A DNA stretch of 54,511 nt from Chloroflexota bacterium (GCA_014584575.1 JACTMP010000006.1:1-54511); one strand, 5' to 3'. Positions 6,094 through 15,400 are shown, counted from the stretch's first letter. Notes: a model not told the origin generated them from the sequence alone. Numbers and translations: made by a program.

Positions 6094-8199
6094 TGCCATC
6101 GGCCGCACAATCAACGCCGATGGGTCACCGAGCAAAACAAAGGTGTCGCTGACTTCGCGCAGGCCGTTGTTGCCGATGTCCAGCGACAATTTGGCCTGCT
6201 GGAAGGCGTCGCCGATGCGCTGGACGGTGGGGTCGGTCAGATTTTGCAGCAGCGCCGCCGCAAATGGCTCCTGATGGTCAGACAGGGTGAGGCTGGTGGC
6301 GGCCACCGTCAATACCGGGCCATATTTGTGCTGCAACATCACCTCGGCCAGCGACTCTATGCCGGGCTGGGCAAAGAGGCCGGTGAGGCAGGTGAGCTGC
6401 ATGACGATGGCCGGTTGTTCGGCGCGCAAGTTGCTCACCGCGTCCAGATTCAGAATGTTTTCCTTGCCCCACAACCCCAGACTGCCATGCCCGATGTAGG
6501 TGGCGAGCCAGGCGCCCTTGTTCCACACGGCCGTCACCTCATCCGCTGCCACCCCGTTCAAATGGGTCACGGCCGTTTCCGGGATACCGGCTTTTTGCCA
6601 CAACCGTTCGGCCATACCGGCAAACCGCGACTCGCTGGCGTCGGTGACAAAAAGAGCGGTAGGTACGGCCGTGCCCGTTTCATACGCCAGGGTGCGGGCC
6701 ACCAGCGATTCCACTTCGGCCACGCTGTCCACCGGCAAGCGCCCCACCGCCAGGTCGGGCTGCCCATCGCCGTCCACATCGGCCAGACGGCCGTCGCTGA
6801 CCGTCTCGCCACTGTAAGCCACTGGCACGAGCAGAGAGGGCACGTGATTGGCGGGGAGCGCAACGGCCGTATCGTAGCCGCGATAATCGGTGGTGGCGTC
6901 GCCCACCAGCAGCAAGTAACGGGGCTTGGGGTCTTGCCAGGTGGTGGCCGCATAGGCCACAAATTGCTGGATGCTCTCCGGCGAGGTTTCGCCGCCAAAA
7001 GCATCATAAATTTCGGCCACGGGGATGACGGCGGCGGCCAAACCTTGCGCCTGCCGCGCCTCTACCAGCGGCGTTAAGGCCGGGGCCAGGGCGTCGGTGG
7101 TGATGATCAGCAGATCGGCCTGATTATCGGGGCTGCGCCAGGTGCTCTGCCGGGCCAGCGCCAGACTGTCTGGAGAGCGGAAACCCTGCGGGCCAACGGC
7201 CGTTACCTGCATCCCGGCATTCACGTCAACCATTACCCCCCCATCGGTATCACGGGTTGGCAGGCGGGTAGGGTGCGCCGGGTCTTGTACATCCAACACC
7301 AATGGGACGGCGGAGAAGTTGGTCAGGGTTACAGCGGACCCGAAGCGGCTTTGGGCCGTGTCCGTCCCGGTTTGGAAGGTGAGCACATCATTCACGGCCG
7401 TAGGCAGGATGGGCAGTTCCAGTTCCAACCAGTTCAGCAGCATGATGTCCAGCAAAACCGCGCCGGGCGTTTCGTTGTCCAGAGTAATACTATTTTCACC
7501 TGCCCGCAGCAGGCCGGGCGGCAAGGTCAGCCTGGCTTGATGGTGGGTGGGGCCATCCCAGCGAATGGTACCCACCGGCTGCCCATTGACCAACACATCC
7601 AGGTCGTGGTCATTGGCCACATCCGGGCTGTGCGTCTGCCCCCACAGGTGCAGGTGCAGCCGGGCCGGGCCGTCGGCTACGGCCGGCAGCGTCACCGGGA
7701 TGTCTACCGATTGCCCCTGGCTGATTTTGTGCCAGAACCAGGGGTCGGTCTGTTTAGCGTCCAGGGCGCGCGCTTCGTAGAGGCGGTTTTCCTCCAGGCG
7801 CAGGGTGTGGGTGACGGTGGTGGCAGCGTTAACAGCAGGTGTAACGGCCGTTTCCGTCATCAGCTCCCCCGGTTGGCCGGTTTGCAGCAGGTAGGGGCGG
7901 GTATTGGTGTAGCGGCTGTCGGCGGCACGGCCGTAGAAAATCAGGGCATCATCTTGTAACAGGTAGGGTACGGCCGTGTCCCCTTGCATCAGTTGCATCT
8001 GTTTGCTATCCAGGGTGGGCAAGTCTAACCCGGCGGCCTGCAATTCCGCCAGCGTCAACCGGTAGACACCATCACCGGTGACGCCAATGATCAGGCGGTC
8101 AGCGGTGAAATTTGCATTGGGGGTGGGTGGTTCGGGGCGACAGGCAGCAGCCACAAAGGGCAGCAGGACAAAGAGTAATACCAGTTGACGGCAGGTCAT
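6082..8199 (-). CDS. C25 (gingipain-family) cysteine peptidase, lipoprotein
   Basis: A 705-residue exported protein with a hydrophobic leader and lipobox VAAAC, so it should be tethered to the outside of the membrane. The first half is beta-rich with a carbohydrate-binding-like segment. The second half is a C25 domain: LIITTDALAPAL at its start, YLLLVGDAT, the DGDGQPDLAVGRLP acidic loop (probable Ca2+ site), the catalytic histidine in YIGHGS and the catalytic cysteine in MQLTCLTG. C25 enzymes are secreted endopeptidases or, in PorU, sortase-like enzymes. It starts eight bases after the stalked Fn3 gene, and its stop codon lies in an 8-base array. Confidence 0.85.
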   Translation of the reverse strand: MTCRQLVLLFVLLPFVAAACRPEPPTPNANFTADRLIIGVTGDGVYRLTLAELQAAGLDLPTLDSKQMQLMQGDTAVPYLLQDDALIFYGRAADSRYTNTRPYLLQTGQPGELMTETAVTPAVNAATTVTHTLRLEENRLYEARALDAKQTDPWFWHKISQGQSVDIPVTLPAVADGPARLHLHLWGQTHSPDVANDHDLDVLVNGQPVGTIRWDGPTHHQARLTLPPGLLRAGENSITLDNETPGAVLLDIMLLNWLELELPILPTAVNDVLTFQTGTDTAQSRFGSAVTLTNFSAVPLVLDVQDPAHPTRLPTRDTDGGVMVDVNAGMQVTAVGPQGFRSPDSLALARQSTWRSPDNQADLLIITTDALAPALTPLVEARQAQGLAAAVIPVAEIYDAFGGETSPESIQQFVAYAATTWQDPKPRYLLLVGDATTDYRGYDTAVALPANHVPSLLVPVAYSGETVSDGRLADVDGDGQPDLAVGRLPVDSVAEVESLVARTLAYETGTAVPTALFVTDASESRFAGMAERLWQKAGIPETAVTHLNGVAADEVTAVWNKGAWLATYIGHGSLGLWGKENILNLDAVSNLRAEQPAIVMQLTCLTGLFAQPGIESLAEVMLQHKYGPVLTVAATSLTLSDHQEPFAAALLQNLTDPTVQRIGDAFQQAKLSLDIGNNGLREVSDTFVLLGDPSALIVRPMAGGD

Positions 8200-8207
8200 A
8201 CTGGCCC

Positions 8208-9275
8208 CTACTGGCGGCGGCGCACAAACAGGGCAATGGAGCCGGCGACAGCGGCAACGAAGATTAGCAGTCCGGCCAGAAAACCAAGCCAGAGAATGGC
8301 CGTGCTGCTCTCCGAGGCGCTGCTCGTCTGTGCGGCCGTTAGCGGCAGGGGAGTGCCGTTGCTCTGGCTGCCAACCACGCCAACAATGGTGGGGGTGGGT
8401 TGCGCTTCGGGCAGGAAGGCATTGGCGGGGTAGGGCGTTTCGGTAACGTCTATGGTCAAAGGCGTAACCACGCTTTCAGGATAAGCGCCTTCCTCGGTTT
8501 CCGTTTCCGGCGGAGCATCCTGCCCCGGATAAGCGGGTTCGGGTGTGGCCTCTGCCTGGGCAAAAGCCACATTGCCGGCCGCTGGCGGTGTGGGCGCAAT
8601 GGGCTGGCTGCTAACGGGGCTGGTCGTGTTCACCGGCGCAGCCTGGGCAACCTGATTTTCGGCGGCAGCCGGGGTGGGGGTGATGATGGTGCGGCTGGCA
8701 GTAGCCGTGGCCGCCGCTGGCGCGGGTGATGTGGCTGAAGGGGAGACAGTCACGGCCGTGTTCGTGGGGGTAGCCGTGCTGGTGCTGCCGGTTGTATCTG
8801 GTGGTGTGCCGCCGCCAATGATGATCTGGGTAGGCGTAGGTGATCCGCCAGCCAGCGCGGTAACGGTGGCAATGACCGACATCTGATTATCTGATTCAAC
8901 TTCAATCAACTGGTAGGTATAGGTTTGGCCGGGCACGGCCGTGAGGTCCCTGGCGATATACACAGCGCCAAAGGTGGGCGACCCCTCCGCCTCAATCAGC
9001 CCACCGGGATAAGGCTGCCCGTTGGCATCCAATAACTCCGTCAAGGTATCAAACGCCCCCCCCTGGCTACGCTGTAAGAGAAAAGCGGCTGCGCCCAGTT
9101 CAGTGGCCGTTTCCCATCGCAGTTCCACTCCGTTAACCAGGCCGGTGGCCGTAAAGGAAATGAGTTCCACTGCCAACAGGGAACGGGCATGCGCCAAACC
9201 GATGGCCATGAAAAAAATGGCAAGCAATGGCATAAAAAAGAGTCGTTTTATCAGTGGTCTCATCGTGCGTTTCAT
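8208..9275 (-). CDS. Exported Fn3-like protein with Thr/Pro stalk and C-terminal anchor
   Basis: About 355 residues. An N-terminal signal peptide precedes one fibronectin-III-like domain (VELRWETATELGAAAFLLQRS... YTYQLIEVES). A long low-complexity Thr/Pro/Ala/Ser stalk follows, then a single C-terminal transmembrane helix (LGFLAGLLIFVAAVAGSIALF) with an RRRQ tail, the layout of a surface-displayed domain. The Fn3 part resembles that of the 12827-13306 protein. The gene lies between two C25 peptidases, 37 bases after the first and eight before the second, so it is likely their partner or substrate. The ATG at 9275 is chosen because it fits the signal peptide; a longer start would run into the upstream gene. 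Confidence 0.75.
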   Translation of the reverse strand: MKRTMRPLIKRLFFMPLLAIFFMAIGLAHARSLLAVELISFTATGLVNGVELRWETATELGAAAFLLQRSQGGAFDTLTELLDANGQPYPGGLIEAEGSPTFGAVYIARDLTAVPGQTYTYQLIEVESDNQMSVIATVTALAGGSPTPTQIIIGGGTPPDTTGSTSTATPTNTAVTVSPSATSPAPAAATATASRTIITPTPAAAENQVAQAAPVNTTSPVSSQPIAPTPPAAGNVAFAQAEATPEPAYPGQDAPPETETEEGAYPESVVTPLTIDVTETPYPANAFLPEAQPTPTIVGVVGSQSNGTPLPLTAAQTSSASESSTAILWLGFLAGLLIFVAAVAGSIALFVRRRQ

Positions 9276-9312
9276 CAGTCTCAGGTTGATAGATAAGCTG
9301 TGCGCATGGCAA

Positions 9313-12300
9313 TCAGGGTTTATAAACAAACGGCAAGTATGTCTTATAAGTTGGCCGGGGTGTAGGCGTCAGCGACGCACCCGGCGGCGGCGTGTTGGTC
9401 AAGGTAGGTGTGGGCGTCAGTGAAGCGCCTGGCGGCGGCGTGTTGGTGAGCGTGGGCGTGCGGGTTGGTGAAGGTGTAAACGTGGGTGTGGGTGTGGGCG
9501 GTGGATCGGGCGCCCAATATAACGTCATGGCCGGGTCGCCTAACAAGCTAAACGTATACAGTTCCGATTCATGCTGGCCTGCCTGATAATAAAAAAGTTT
9601 AGAATAATCAATGGCGCTGCCTATCGTTTGGGCATACTGGGCAAAGACGCCATCGTAAAAGGCAGAATGCAAGACGGTGTGTTCAGAAGTGAAACCCAGA
9701 CCGGTTGAAGACCAGTGTGCGGCGCTGCCATGCCGGTTGCCGGAAAAGTCATAACGCAAAAACGTTTCGCCCAGGCCCGGAAAACCAGGCCAGGCAAAAT
9801 AGGCATCCAGACAGTCGGCGCTCAGGACAATGGTAGGTCTATTGGTATTGTTCCAATAGACCGTGTCACTGGTGTCCATAATGGGTTCAGAAGCCCACCG
9901 CCCCACACTGCCATGGCCGCGATAATTGACCACGTGCACACCAGCGCTAATAGTGGGAAACATCGCCGCTCGTAACGCATCCACATCGGGATAAGTGGAA
10001 CTGCCCAGACAAAGGTGGGTCTTGGTGTATTGGTTGGAAACATGGTTGGCTGTCGCCAGATTTTCATTGCAGAAGTAACCGGCATCGGGATCATCATTGT
10101 CGGCAATAAAAAGGAAGGGAGGATCGGCCGGCGGTGGGAAAGGATTTGATTCGTAGGCGATGATTTTATTGATCACATTGGTGGCTTCGGTGTCATCGTT
10201 GACGGCAATACGGCCAATTTTCATATCTGCCAGGGGATCGTCGCCGGCCAGCAAGACAAAGGGGTGGTCAGACGGCACCATACCCTGAAAACGGTCTACA
10301 AAGGGCAGCGCCGTCAATACCAGATAGGGGGCGCTTAAATCCCATCCTGGCCCGCCGCAGCTCTGGCTGCACGGCAGTCCGCGTGGGTTGATGGTCGTGT
10401 CGCCAAACATGACCACATAGCTGGGCGCTATCGTCCAATTCCCCAGGGCGTAACGGAGGTAATCGGTAACGGCTGCGGGTAATGGCAAGCCATAACCATA
10501 TTGGTTGATGATGTCAGCGATGTTGACCACATGGGTATCGAGGCCGCCAAACTGAGGGTTGGCGCGGTGAGCGGCCAGTTGGTTGGCCTGGCTGACCAGG
10601 CTGGCATGGGTGATGAGCAGCCATTCGGCCATATCGTCGGCCGGGTTCAGATTGGGTGGAACGTATTGGGTAATAGATTGAACCGACTGCACGTTTTCGG
10701 CGGTGGTGGCAATGAAGCGAGTACCGGCGATGTGGTCCTGACCAAAGGTGTAGGTGAAGGGGCCGCTGCCGCCGACGCCCGTACTCATGTCCAGAGCAAT
10801 GGGATGGCTTGGGTCGGTGACGTTCCAGACCAGCGCGTTGGCGGTGCTAAAACCACTGGTCTGTAACAGACCGCCACCCGTTTCATCGGTGAGGACAAAC
10901 TGGTCGTTGGCGGTGATCAGCTGGCGCATGTATGAAACACTTACCCGGTTGAGGTAGACACGATCATCCAGGTCATAGGTGGCGGCCAGGGTGTTGTTGC
11001 CATTGATGAGCAGGTTGGCGGGAATGGTAGCGCCGACGTTGACGTTGCGACGGCCGTACCAGGAACGGCTGCCTGTATTGGGGCCACTGTTCAGGTTGGT
11101 GGTCACAATAAACTGCTTGCTGTTATAGTCGCCGGTGGCGGCGGACGAGTATTCGGCCAGAAATTGGGCGGCGACGGGGGAGGCAGTATCGGGGTTGCTA
11201 AGGGCAATGGTGTATGACCCGGAAGTAGCCGACGCATTGATGCGCAGCCAATAGAAGGAGTCTGGCTCATTGTCAAAATCAGGCCATTGATTTGTCCAGG
11301 TGCTAAAGTAGTCTAATTCTGGTTCCACAGTCTCGGTGAACCAGACGCTTGTTTTCAGTGCGCCCGATGTCTGGTTGGGCACGGTACTGATGGCGCTGGC
11401 CGTGCCGCCGGCCCACAGCCAGTAAATGTTGTCGCTTATAAACTGCTTTTCGGTGCGTGGGCCGGTAAATTTCCAGCCAAAGAAGCGGATACATTCATCT
11501 GGCTCAAACTGATTGTCGCCATCACCCAAGAACTGATAAGAGACGGATTGGCCACGATAAACCATCTGAATGGTATGGGGGTTGACGGTGTTGACATCCA
11601 TGCCGGCAGCCGCCAGTTCGGGCTGGCACACATCGTAGATGCCGTCGGCATTGACGGCAATTTTGTAGGTGGGCACACCAATGGGCAAGATGGTTGTGGG
11701 GGCGTTTAAGACTTCGGGCGGCAGGCTGCGCCAGGCGCGGGCTGCCTGGTAATTGAGGATGAGATCATCCAGCCCACGTTCGTGCAATCCAGGCGACGGC
11801 CGTAGGCCCGTCAGGCGCGCGCCGCTAAAAGTGACCGTCACGTCTAGCCGCTGGGCCTGCCATACCTGCCCGGTGACGGGGTTATAACGGAGGGGATAAA
11901 GTTCCAGCGCCACCAGGCGAATATCCCGGTAATACATGGGGTCGGAAACAGTATAGAGCGATTCAGGGAAGTAGGCGTCACGGCCGTAAACCTGTGCATC
12001 CTGGCGCAAAATCTCTTGCGGTGCACCCTGCGAACCAAAACCTTCGGCCTGGTCAAATAACAGGTCAGGCGCGGGCAGAATGTCTGCCTGGGCTGTTTGC
12101 ACCACCGCCTGGGGCTGCACCTGCACCGTCACCTCGGCATCCGGCGGCAGGGCAATATAGGTGGTGTAATAGGGTATGTCTGGCACGCCGGGCTGCGACG
12201 GCCGTGCTACCAGCCCTGGCACATGCAACTGCCCTTCCGTAGTGACCTGATACGTTGGGATATTGACGTGAAATTGCAGGGTGGCAGCGGTGGAGGCAGT

Positions 12301-12432
12301 GGTACTGGTGGTCACGGCAGCCGGCTGACGGACAGAACCGGCGCCGGCAAAAGAGGCATAGAGGCCGCCAATGAATAGCACGAACAGGGATACGGCCGTT
12401 AAAAAAAATCGGTTCAAATGTTTTATACTCAT
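9313..12432 (-). CDS. Large secreted C25 (gingipain-family) peptidase
   Basis: A 1039-residue exported protein. After a signal peptide comes a propeptide-like region (QVTTEGQLHVPGL...YTTYIALPPDAEVTVQV) as seen before C25 domains, then beta-rich segments, then the peptidase with catalytic histidine in NYRGHGSVG and cysteine in LSADCLDAYFAWPG. The end is a Thr/Pro-rich linker made of near-identical repeats (LTNTPPPGASLTPTPT twice) and the C-terminus TYLPFVYKP, a motif also found at the ends of two other secreted proteins here. Relatives self-process and cleave other surface proteins. It heads the C25-Fn3-C25 cluster and follows the PqqD-like gene after about 100 bases. Confidence 0.85.
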   Translation of the reverse strand: MSIKHLNRFFLTAVSLFVLFIGGLYASFAGAGSVRQPAAVTTSTTASTAATLQFHVNIPTYQVTTEGQLHVPGLVARPSQPGVPDIPYYTTYIALPPDAEVTVQVQPQAVVQTAQADILPAPDLLFDQAEGFGSQGAPQEILRQDAQVYGRDAYFPESLYTVSDPMYYRDIRLVALELYPLRYNPVTGQVWQAQRLDVTVTFSGARLTGLRPSPGLHERGLDDLILNYQAARAWRSLPPEVLNAPTTILPIGVPTYKIAVNADGIYDVCQPELAAAGMDVNTVNPHTIQMVYRGQSVSYQFLGDGDNQFEPDECIRFFGWKFTGPRTEKQFISDNIYWLWAGGTASAISTVPNQTSGALKTSVWFTETVEPELDYFSTWTNQWPDFDNEPDSFYWLRINASATSGSYTIALSNPDTASPVAAQFLAEYSSAATGDYNSKQFIVTTNLNSGPNTGSRSWYGRRNVNVGATIPANLLINGNNTLAATYDLDDRVYLNRVSVSYMRQLITANDQFVLTDETGGGLLQTSGFSTANALVWNVTDPSHPIALDMSTGVGGSGPFTYTFGQDHIAGTRFIATTAENVQSVQSITQYVPPNLNPADDMAEWLLITHASLVSQANQLAAHRANPQFGGLDTHVVNIADIINQYGYGLPLPAAVTDYLRYALGNWTIAPSYVVMFGDTTINPRGLPCSQSCGGPGWDLSAPYLVLTALPFVDRFQGMVPSDHPFVLLAGDDPLADMKIGRIAVNDDTEATNVINKIIAYESNPFPPPADPPFLFIADNDDPDAGYFCNENLATANHVSNQYTKTHLCLGSSTYPDVDALRAAMFPTISAGVHVVNYRGHGSVGRWASEPIMDTSDTVYWNNTNRPTIVLSADCLDAYFAWPGFPGLGETFLRYDFSGNRHGSAAHWSSTGLGFTSEHTVLHSAFYDGVFAQYAQTIGSAIDYSKLFYYQAGQHESELYTFSLLGDPAMTLYWAPDPPPTPTPTFTPSPTRTPTLTNTPPPGASLTPTPTLTNTPPPGASLTPTPRPTYKTYLPFVYKP

Positions 12433-12456
12433 AGTTGCCGTTTCACTTGCCTGGCG

Positions 12457-12500
12457 TGTAAGCGTTCAGTCCCGTAAGAGACCTGACCGGTTTTGGGGTT
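12457..12500 (-). repeat. Short dispersed repeat, copy 1
   Basis: Read on the minus strand, about 37 bases match the plus-strand sequence at 49755-49797: AAAACC, GTCAGG, CTCTT, then GGGACTGAACGCTTAC. The other bases of the 12433-12533 gap include a small TTGGGG/CCCCAA hairpin. Confidence 0.65.
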
Positions 12501-12533
12501 ATAAAATCCCCAATCGAACTAATGGAAAACCTG

Positions 12534-12830
12534 TCAAGTCTGAACGGTTACTGCCTGGCGCAATAAACCTGAACTCTGCAATTCCGCAATAAAGACGGCG
12601 ACATCTTCATGCGCCTGCGCCGCCGAGACAATATACTTTTGCACCAGATAGCTTTCAATAGCACTCACATCCTGACCATCTAACAAAAGTTGCCATATTT
12701 CTGAACCTGTCTGGCTCAACACGTGGACATCACCTGCATCTGGGGACACAACTACCATATTACCATCCACCACACGCCAGATAAGCCCAGGTGTTATTTC
12801 CGGGGGCATCGTCTTATCGTCCACCGTCAT
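12534..12830 (-). CDS. PqqD-family protein
   Basis: A 98-residue protein with the PqqD pattern: a short beta region (WRVVDGNMVVVSPDAGDVHVLSQTGSEIWQLL), then a helix pair (VSAIESYLVQKY and EDVAVFIAELQSSGLL). PqqD domains, also called RiPP recognition elements, bind leader peptides for modifying enzymes; stand-alone copies also occur in polysaccharide gene clusters. No radical SAM enzyme or precursor is nearby, so its role here is open. The ATG at 12830 has AAGGAGGTGTGAC immediately upstream and overlaps the stop of the preceding gene as ATGA, so the two are translationally coupled. It is third in an operon with the BY-kinase. Confidence 0.85.
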   Translation of the reverse strand: MTVDDKTMPPEITPGLIWRVVDGNMVVVSPDAGDVHVLSQTGSEIWQLLLDGQDVSAIESYLVQKYIVSAAQAHEDVAVFIAELQSSGLLRQAVTVQT

Positions 12831-13306
12831 GTCACACCTCCTTCGCGCAGACCGGCCACCACCAGGGCAATACCCACCAGCAGCGCTCCAGCCACCATCA
12901 CAATAGCCCACCACGCCATCAGCGGCACCTGCCGCGAAATCATATCTTCTTCATACCGGTGCGTGGTCGCATCATACTCGATTTCTTCCAATAAGTAATA
13001 GTAAGTCTCGCCAGGTTCTACGCCACTGTCCACAAAAGAATAATGACTACCGGAAACGGCGCTGCCTTCACTGGCAATCATAGCGGGTGTAATTAATTCA
13101 AAATCACCGGCTGGCGTTGAACTGCGATAAAGCTGGAAACCGGCCGTGTTTTGTTCGGTGGCGGTCTCCCATTCAATTCTAACTTGTTTGGGAGTAAAAA
13201 GCTGAAAAGCCAGGACGCCACCGGCCAATAACAACCAGACAACACCTAATCCCACCAGCAAGGTGGCATGCTTGTTTGTGGTCAGCGACGGGTTAACGTT
13301 TGTCAC
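12827..13306 (-). CDS. Membrane protein with one Fn3-like domain
   Basis: A 159-residue protein with a transmembrane helix near each end (LLVGLGVVWLLLAGGVLAF and AWWAIVMVAGALLVGIALVV). Between them is a fibronectin-III-like domain, VRIEWETATEQNTAGFQLYRS..., closely related to that of the stalked protein at 8208-9275. The domain should face outward. The start is a GTG that overlaps the stop of the BY-kinase gene (GTGA), and its own stop overlaps the PqqD start (ATGA), so the three genes form one tightly coupled operon. Function is not known; it could be a sensor or adaptor for the kinase or for the peptidases. Confidence 0.75.
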   Translation of the reverse strand: MTNVNPSLTTNKHATLLVGLGVVWLLLAGGVLAFQLFTPKQVRIEWETATEQNTAGFQLYRSSTPAGDFELITPAMIASEGSAVSGSHYSFVDSGVEPGETYYYLLEEIEYDATTHRYEEDMISRQVPLMAWWAIVMVAGALLVGIALVVAGLREGGVT

Positions 13307-14937
13307 CGCTTGAATCCAGGCAACCAGCTACGGCGCCTGCGACGCGGGCTACGGCCGTATTCTTTGACGCCAGAATAGTAGTATTGATATTTGTAATAAT
13401 AACCAGACCCACGCAGGCGGCGCGGATTCAACTTGTTGATGACCACTCCCAACATATGTGCATTGGCAGTATTCAGGCGCTCAAAAGCCTGGGCCAATGC
13501 TCCCCGGCGCGTCCGGCCGCTTTCCACCACCAGCAGCGTGCCGTGCATGCGCGGCGCCAGAATGGTAGCATCCGCCACCGTCATCACCGGCGGTGTGTCA
13601 AAAACAACCACATCAACCTCTTTCAGCAAATCTTCTATCACCTGCACCATCCGGTGTGAATTCAACAATTCAGCCGGATTAGGAGGGATTGGCCCGCTGG
13701 TCATGAGTTCCAAATCGGGCATATTTGTTTTTTGCAGATGGAAGGCTACCGGCGTGCTGTTATCCAGAATTGCTGTCGTAAGGCCCTGATTATTGGCCGT
13801 ACTAAAAATTTTGTGTTGGATTGGGCGGCGCAGGTCGGCATCCACCAAAACCACCCGTTTACCGGTCTGAGCCAACACCACCGCCAGATTGGCGGCGGTG
13901 GTAGATTTGCCTTCGCTGGGTGAAGAGCTTGTCACCAGTACCGTCTTCAACTCCTCATCTACTGCCGAGAAACTGAGATTTGTGCGCAAAACGCGGTACG
14001 CTTCCGACACCGGATCACGCGGGGCGCGAGCAGCAATTAGCCGGTCGGGCAGATCCTCGCCCTTGATCATGGCAATAGTACCTAACGTAGAAAGGCCGGT
14101 ATCGGCCGTAATCTCCTGGGGAGATTTCACGGTGTCGTCCAGATAATCAATCAAAAAGATAAAGGCCGCCGCCAGAATGCCGCCTACCAACGCTGCCAGG
14201 AGGACATTAGTCTCGGTGCGGGGCCGGATCGGGTTTTGGTTGACCTGGGCTGACTCAATCTGAATCAGATTGCTGCTTTCCTGAGCCTGGGAAACTTGCA
14301 GACCATTGAGCTTGTTAAAGGCATCTGTGTAACGCACGCGGGCTTCATTGCGCAAAGTTTCCAGGCGAGATAAAGCCGCCATCTCTTCGGGTGATTCGGC
14401 CTCTTGCAAGGTATTGATCTGGATATCAAGCTCCTCAATAATACCGGCCTCTTCGTTCAGTCGTTGTTCCCAATCGGCAATGGGCGCGGCGTAACGCTGG
14501 CTTTCCCGTATCTCATTCTGTTCGATGAAAACAAACCCCATGGTGTTGGCAATGGCCGCCGCCCTGGCCGGGTCTGTATCCTGAACGCGAATGGTGATGA
14601 GGTTAGTTTCTGGCACGGCTGAAATTGAGACCATACCGGTCAACCGGCCTTCTCCTAGTTCCTCGCCAATGCCCAACCGGGTAATGGTTTCCTCGCGCAC
14701 GGGGCGGGTATTGACCATGCGCACGTAGCTCTGCGCCAGCTTTTGCTCATAGAGGCTCTGGGCATATTCATTACCAGACCCACTGGGCGCTCTATCCAGC
14801 AGGTACACGGCCGTTGCTTGATACACCGGCGTGGTATTGCGGCTCACCACATACGCCAGTCCACCCGCCAGCACAATTCCCAACACAATGAGCCAGGCCC
14901 ATCGCCACAAAAGAGCAAAATAATGTCTGATTTCCAT
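13303..14937 (-). CDS. Wzz-type chain-length regulator fused to BY-kinase
   Basis: A 544-residue polysaccharide co-polymerase and bacterial tyrosine kinase. Two transmembrane helices (about 14-32 and 248-269) bracket a periplasmic coiled Wzz region. The cytoplasmic kinase has Walker A (SPSEGKSTTAANLA, near 340), Walker A' (VVLVDADLRRP) and Walker B (VVVFDTPP). The C-terminus ends in a tyrosine cluster (GYYYKYQYYYSGVKEYG) and an Arg-rich tail; such clusters are the autophosphorylation sites that regulate chain length. It opens the operon with the Fn3 membrane and PqqD-like genes and points to export of a capsule or other exopolysaccharide. A 31-base hairpin (14969-14999) precedes it. Confidence 0.92.
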   Translation of the reverse strand: MEIRHYFALLWRWAWLIVLGIVLAGGLAYVVSRNTTPVYQATAVYLLDRAPSGSGNEYAQSLYEQKLAQSYVRMVNTRPVREETITRLGIGEELGEGRLTGMVSISAVPETNLITIRVQDTDPARAAAIANTMGFVFIEQNEIRESQRYAAPIADWEQRLNEEAGIIEELDIQINTLQEAESPEEMAALSRLETLRNEARVRYTDAFNKLNGLQVSQAQESSNLIQIESAQVNQNPIRPRTETNVLLAALVGGILAAAFIFLIDYLDDTVKSPQEITADTGLSTLGTIAMIKGEDLPDRLIAARAPRDPVSEAYRVLRTNLSFSAVDEELKTVLVTSSSPSEGKSTTAANLAVVLAQTGKRVVLVDADLRRPIQHKIFSTANNQGLTTAILDNSTPVAFHLQKTNMPDLELMTSGPIPPNPAELLNSHRMVQVIEDLLKEVDVVVFDTPPVMTVADATILAPRMHGTLLVVESGRTRRGALAQAFERLNTANAHMLGVVINKLNPRRLRGSGYYYKYQYYYSGVKEYGRSPRRRRRSWLPGFKR

Positions 14938-14968
14938 AATCCGGCCAACTCCTAAACTGGATGAGTGA

Positions 14969-14999
14969 CGATAGGTTCAAACCGGGGGATTAAACCTAT
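14969..14999. repeat. Hairpin between membrane gene and BY-kinase
   Basis: GATAGGTT and AACCTATC form an 8-9 bp stem with a 14-base loop, in the 101-base gap. On the plus strand it is followed by TCTTTT, so it could end plus-strand readthrough, or be a leader structure for the BY-kinase. Confidence 0.5.
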
Positions 15000-15038
15000 C
15001 TCTTTTCCGCTACCAACCACTACCACACGTATAAACCA

Positions 15039-15362
15039 CTAATCAAGACCTTCAGGTTTTTCTACAGCCACTTTCGCTGAACGATACAACACAACAGCCC
15101 TGACCGTAAACAACATGCCCCAACCAGCCAGGGCAAGCCATATGACTGTTTCTAAAGTTTGTGGGCTGGTCCCCGCCAGACCGGCACAAACCAACACAAA
15201 ACTGAGCCAAAAGAGAGATAAAAAAGCGGGTTGATTCAACTGGACGCTCAGTTTCGTTTGTGTTTGCCTGGCCGCCCAATAATGATAGCTGAATGCGGCC
15301 AGCAATAGTGCCAGACCTACTATCCATAATGAATTGAATAAAACGGCTTGCCAATCAATCAC
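15039..15362 (-). CDS. Small membrane protein, unknown
   Basis: A 107-residue protein with three predicted transmembrane helices (WIVGLALLLAAFSYHYW, FLSLFWLSFVLVCAGL and VIWLALAGWGMLFTVRAVV) and a charged cytoplasmic tail. No family is recognised. The start is a GTG at 15362 without a ribosome site; an extended -10 box ends only ten bases upstream, which fits a nearly leaderless message. Gene order and orientation place it ahead of the BY-kinase operon, so it may be part of the same polysaccharide or cell-surface unit. Confidence 0.6.
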   Translation of the reverse strand: MIDWQAVLFNSLWIVGLALLLAAFSYHYWAARQTQTKLSVQLNQPAFLSLFWLSFVLVCAGLAGTSPQTLETVIWLALAGWGMLFTVRAVVLYRSAKVAVEKPEGLD

Positions 15363-15372
15363 AATGCCGGGC

Positions 15373-15400
15373 AGTATAACATAAGCATAAATGGGTTCAA
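15373..15400 (-). promoter_or_regulatory. Promoter, near-leaderless start
   Basis: On the minus strand: TTGAAC, 16 bases, then TATACT with an upstream TG (extended -10). Initiation seven bases on would place the 5' end about three bases before the GTG of the small membrane protein. Confidence 0.6.

Noticed and set aside
5818..7077. Long plus-strand reading frame opposite the C25 lipoprotein gene
   Set aside because: It mirrors the codon pattern of the minus-strand gene, has no family motif and no ribosome site.
6082..12432. Type IX secretion system
   Set aside because: C25 peptidases alone do not show it; no PorV, PorT, Sov/SprA or C-terminal domain of that system is present.
12534..12830. 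RiPP biosynthesis cluster
   Set aside because: The PqqD-like protein has no radical SAM enzyme, cyclase or precursor peptide nearby.
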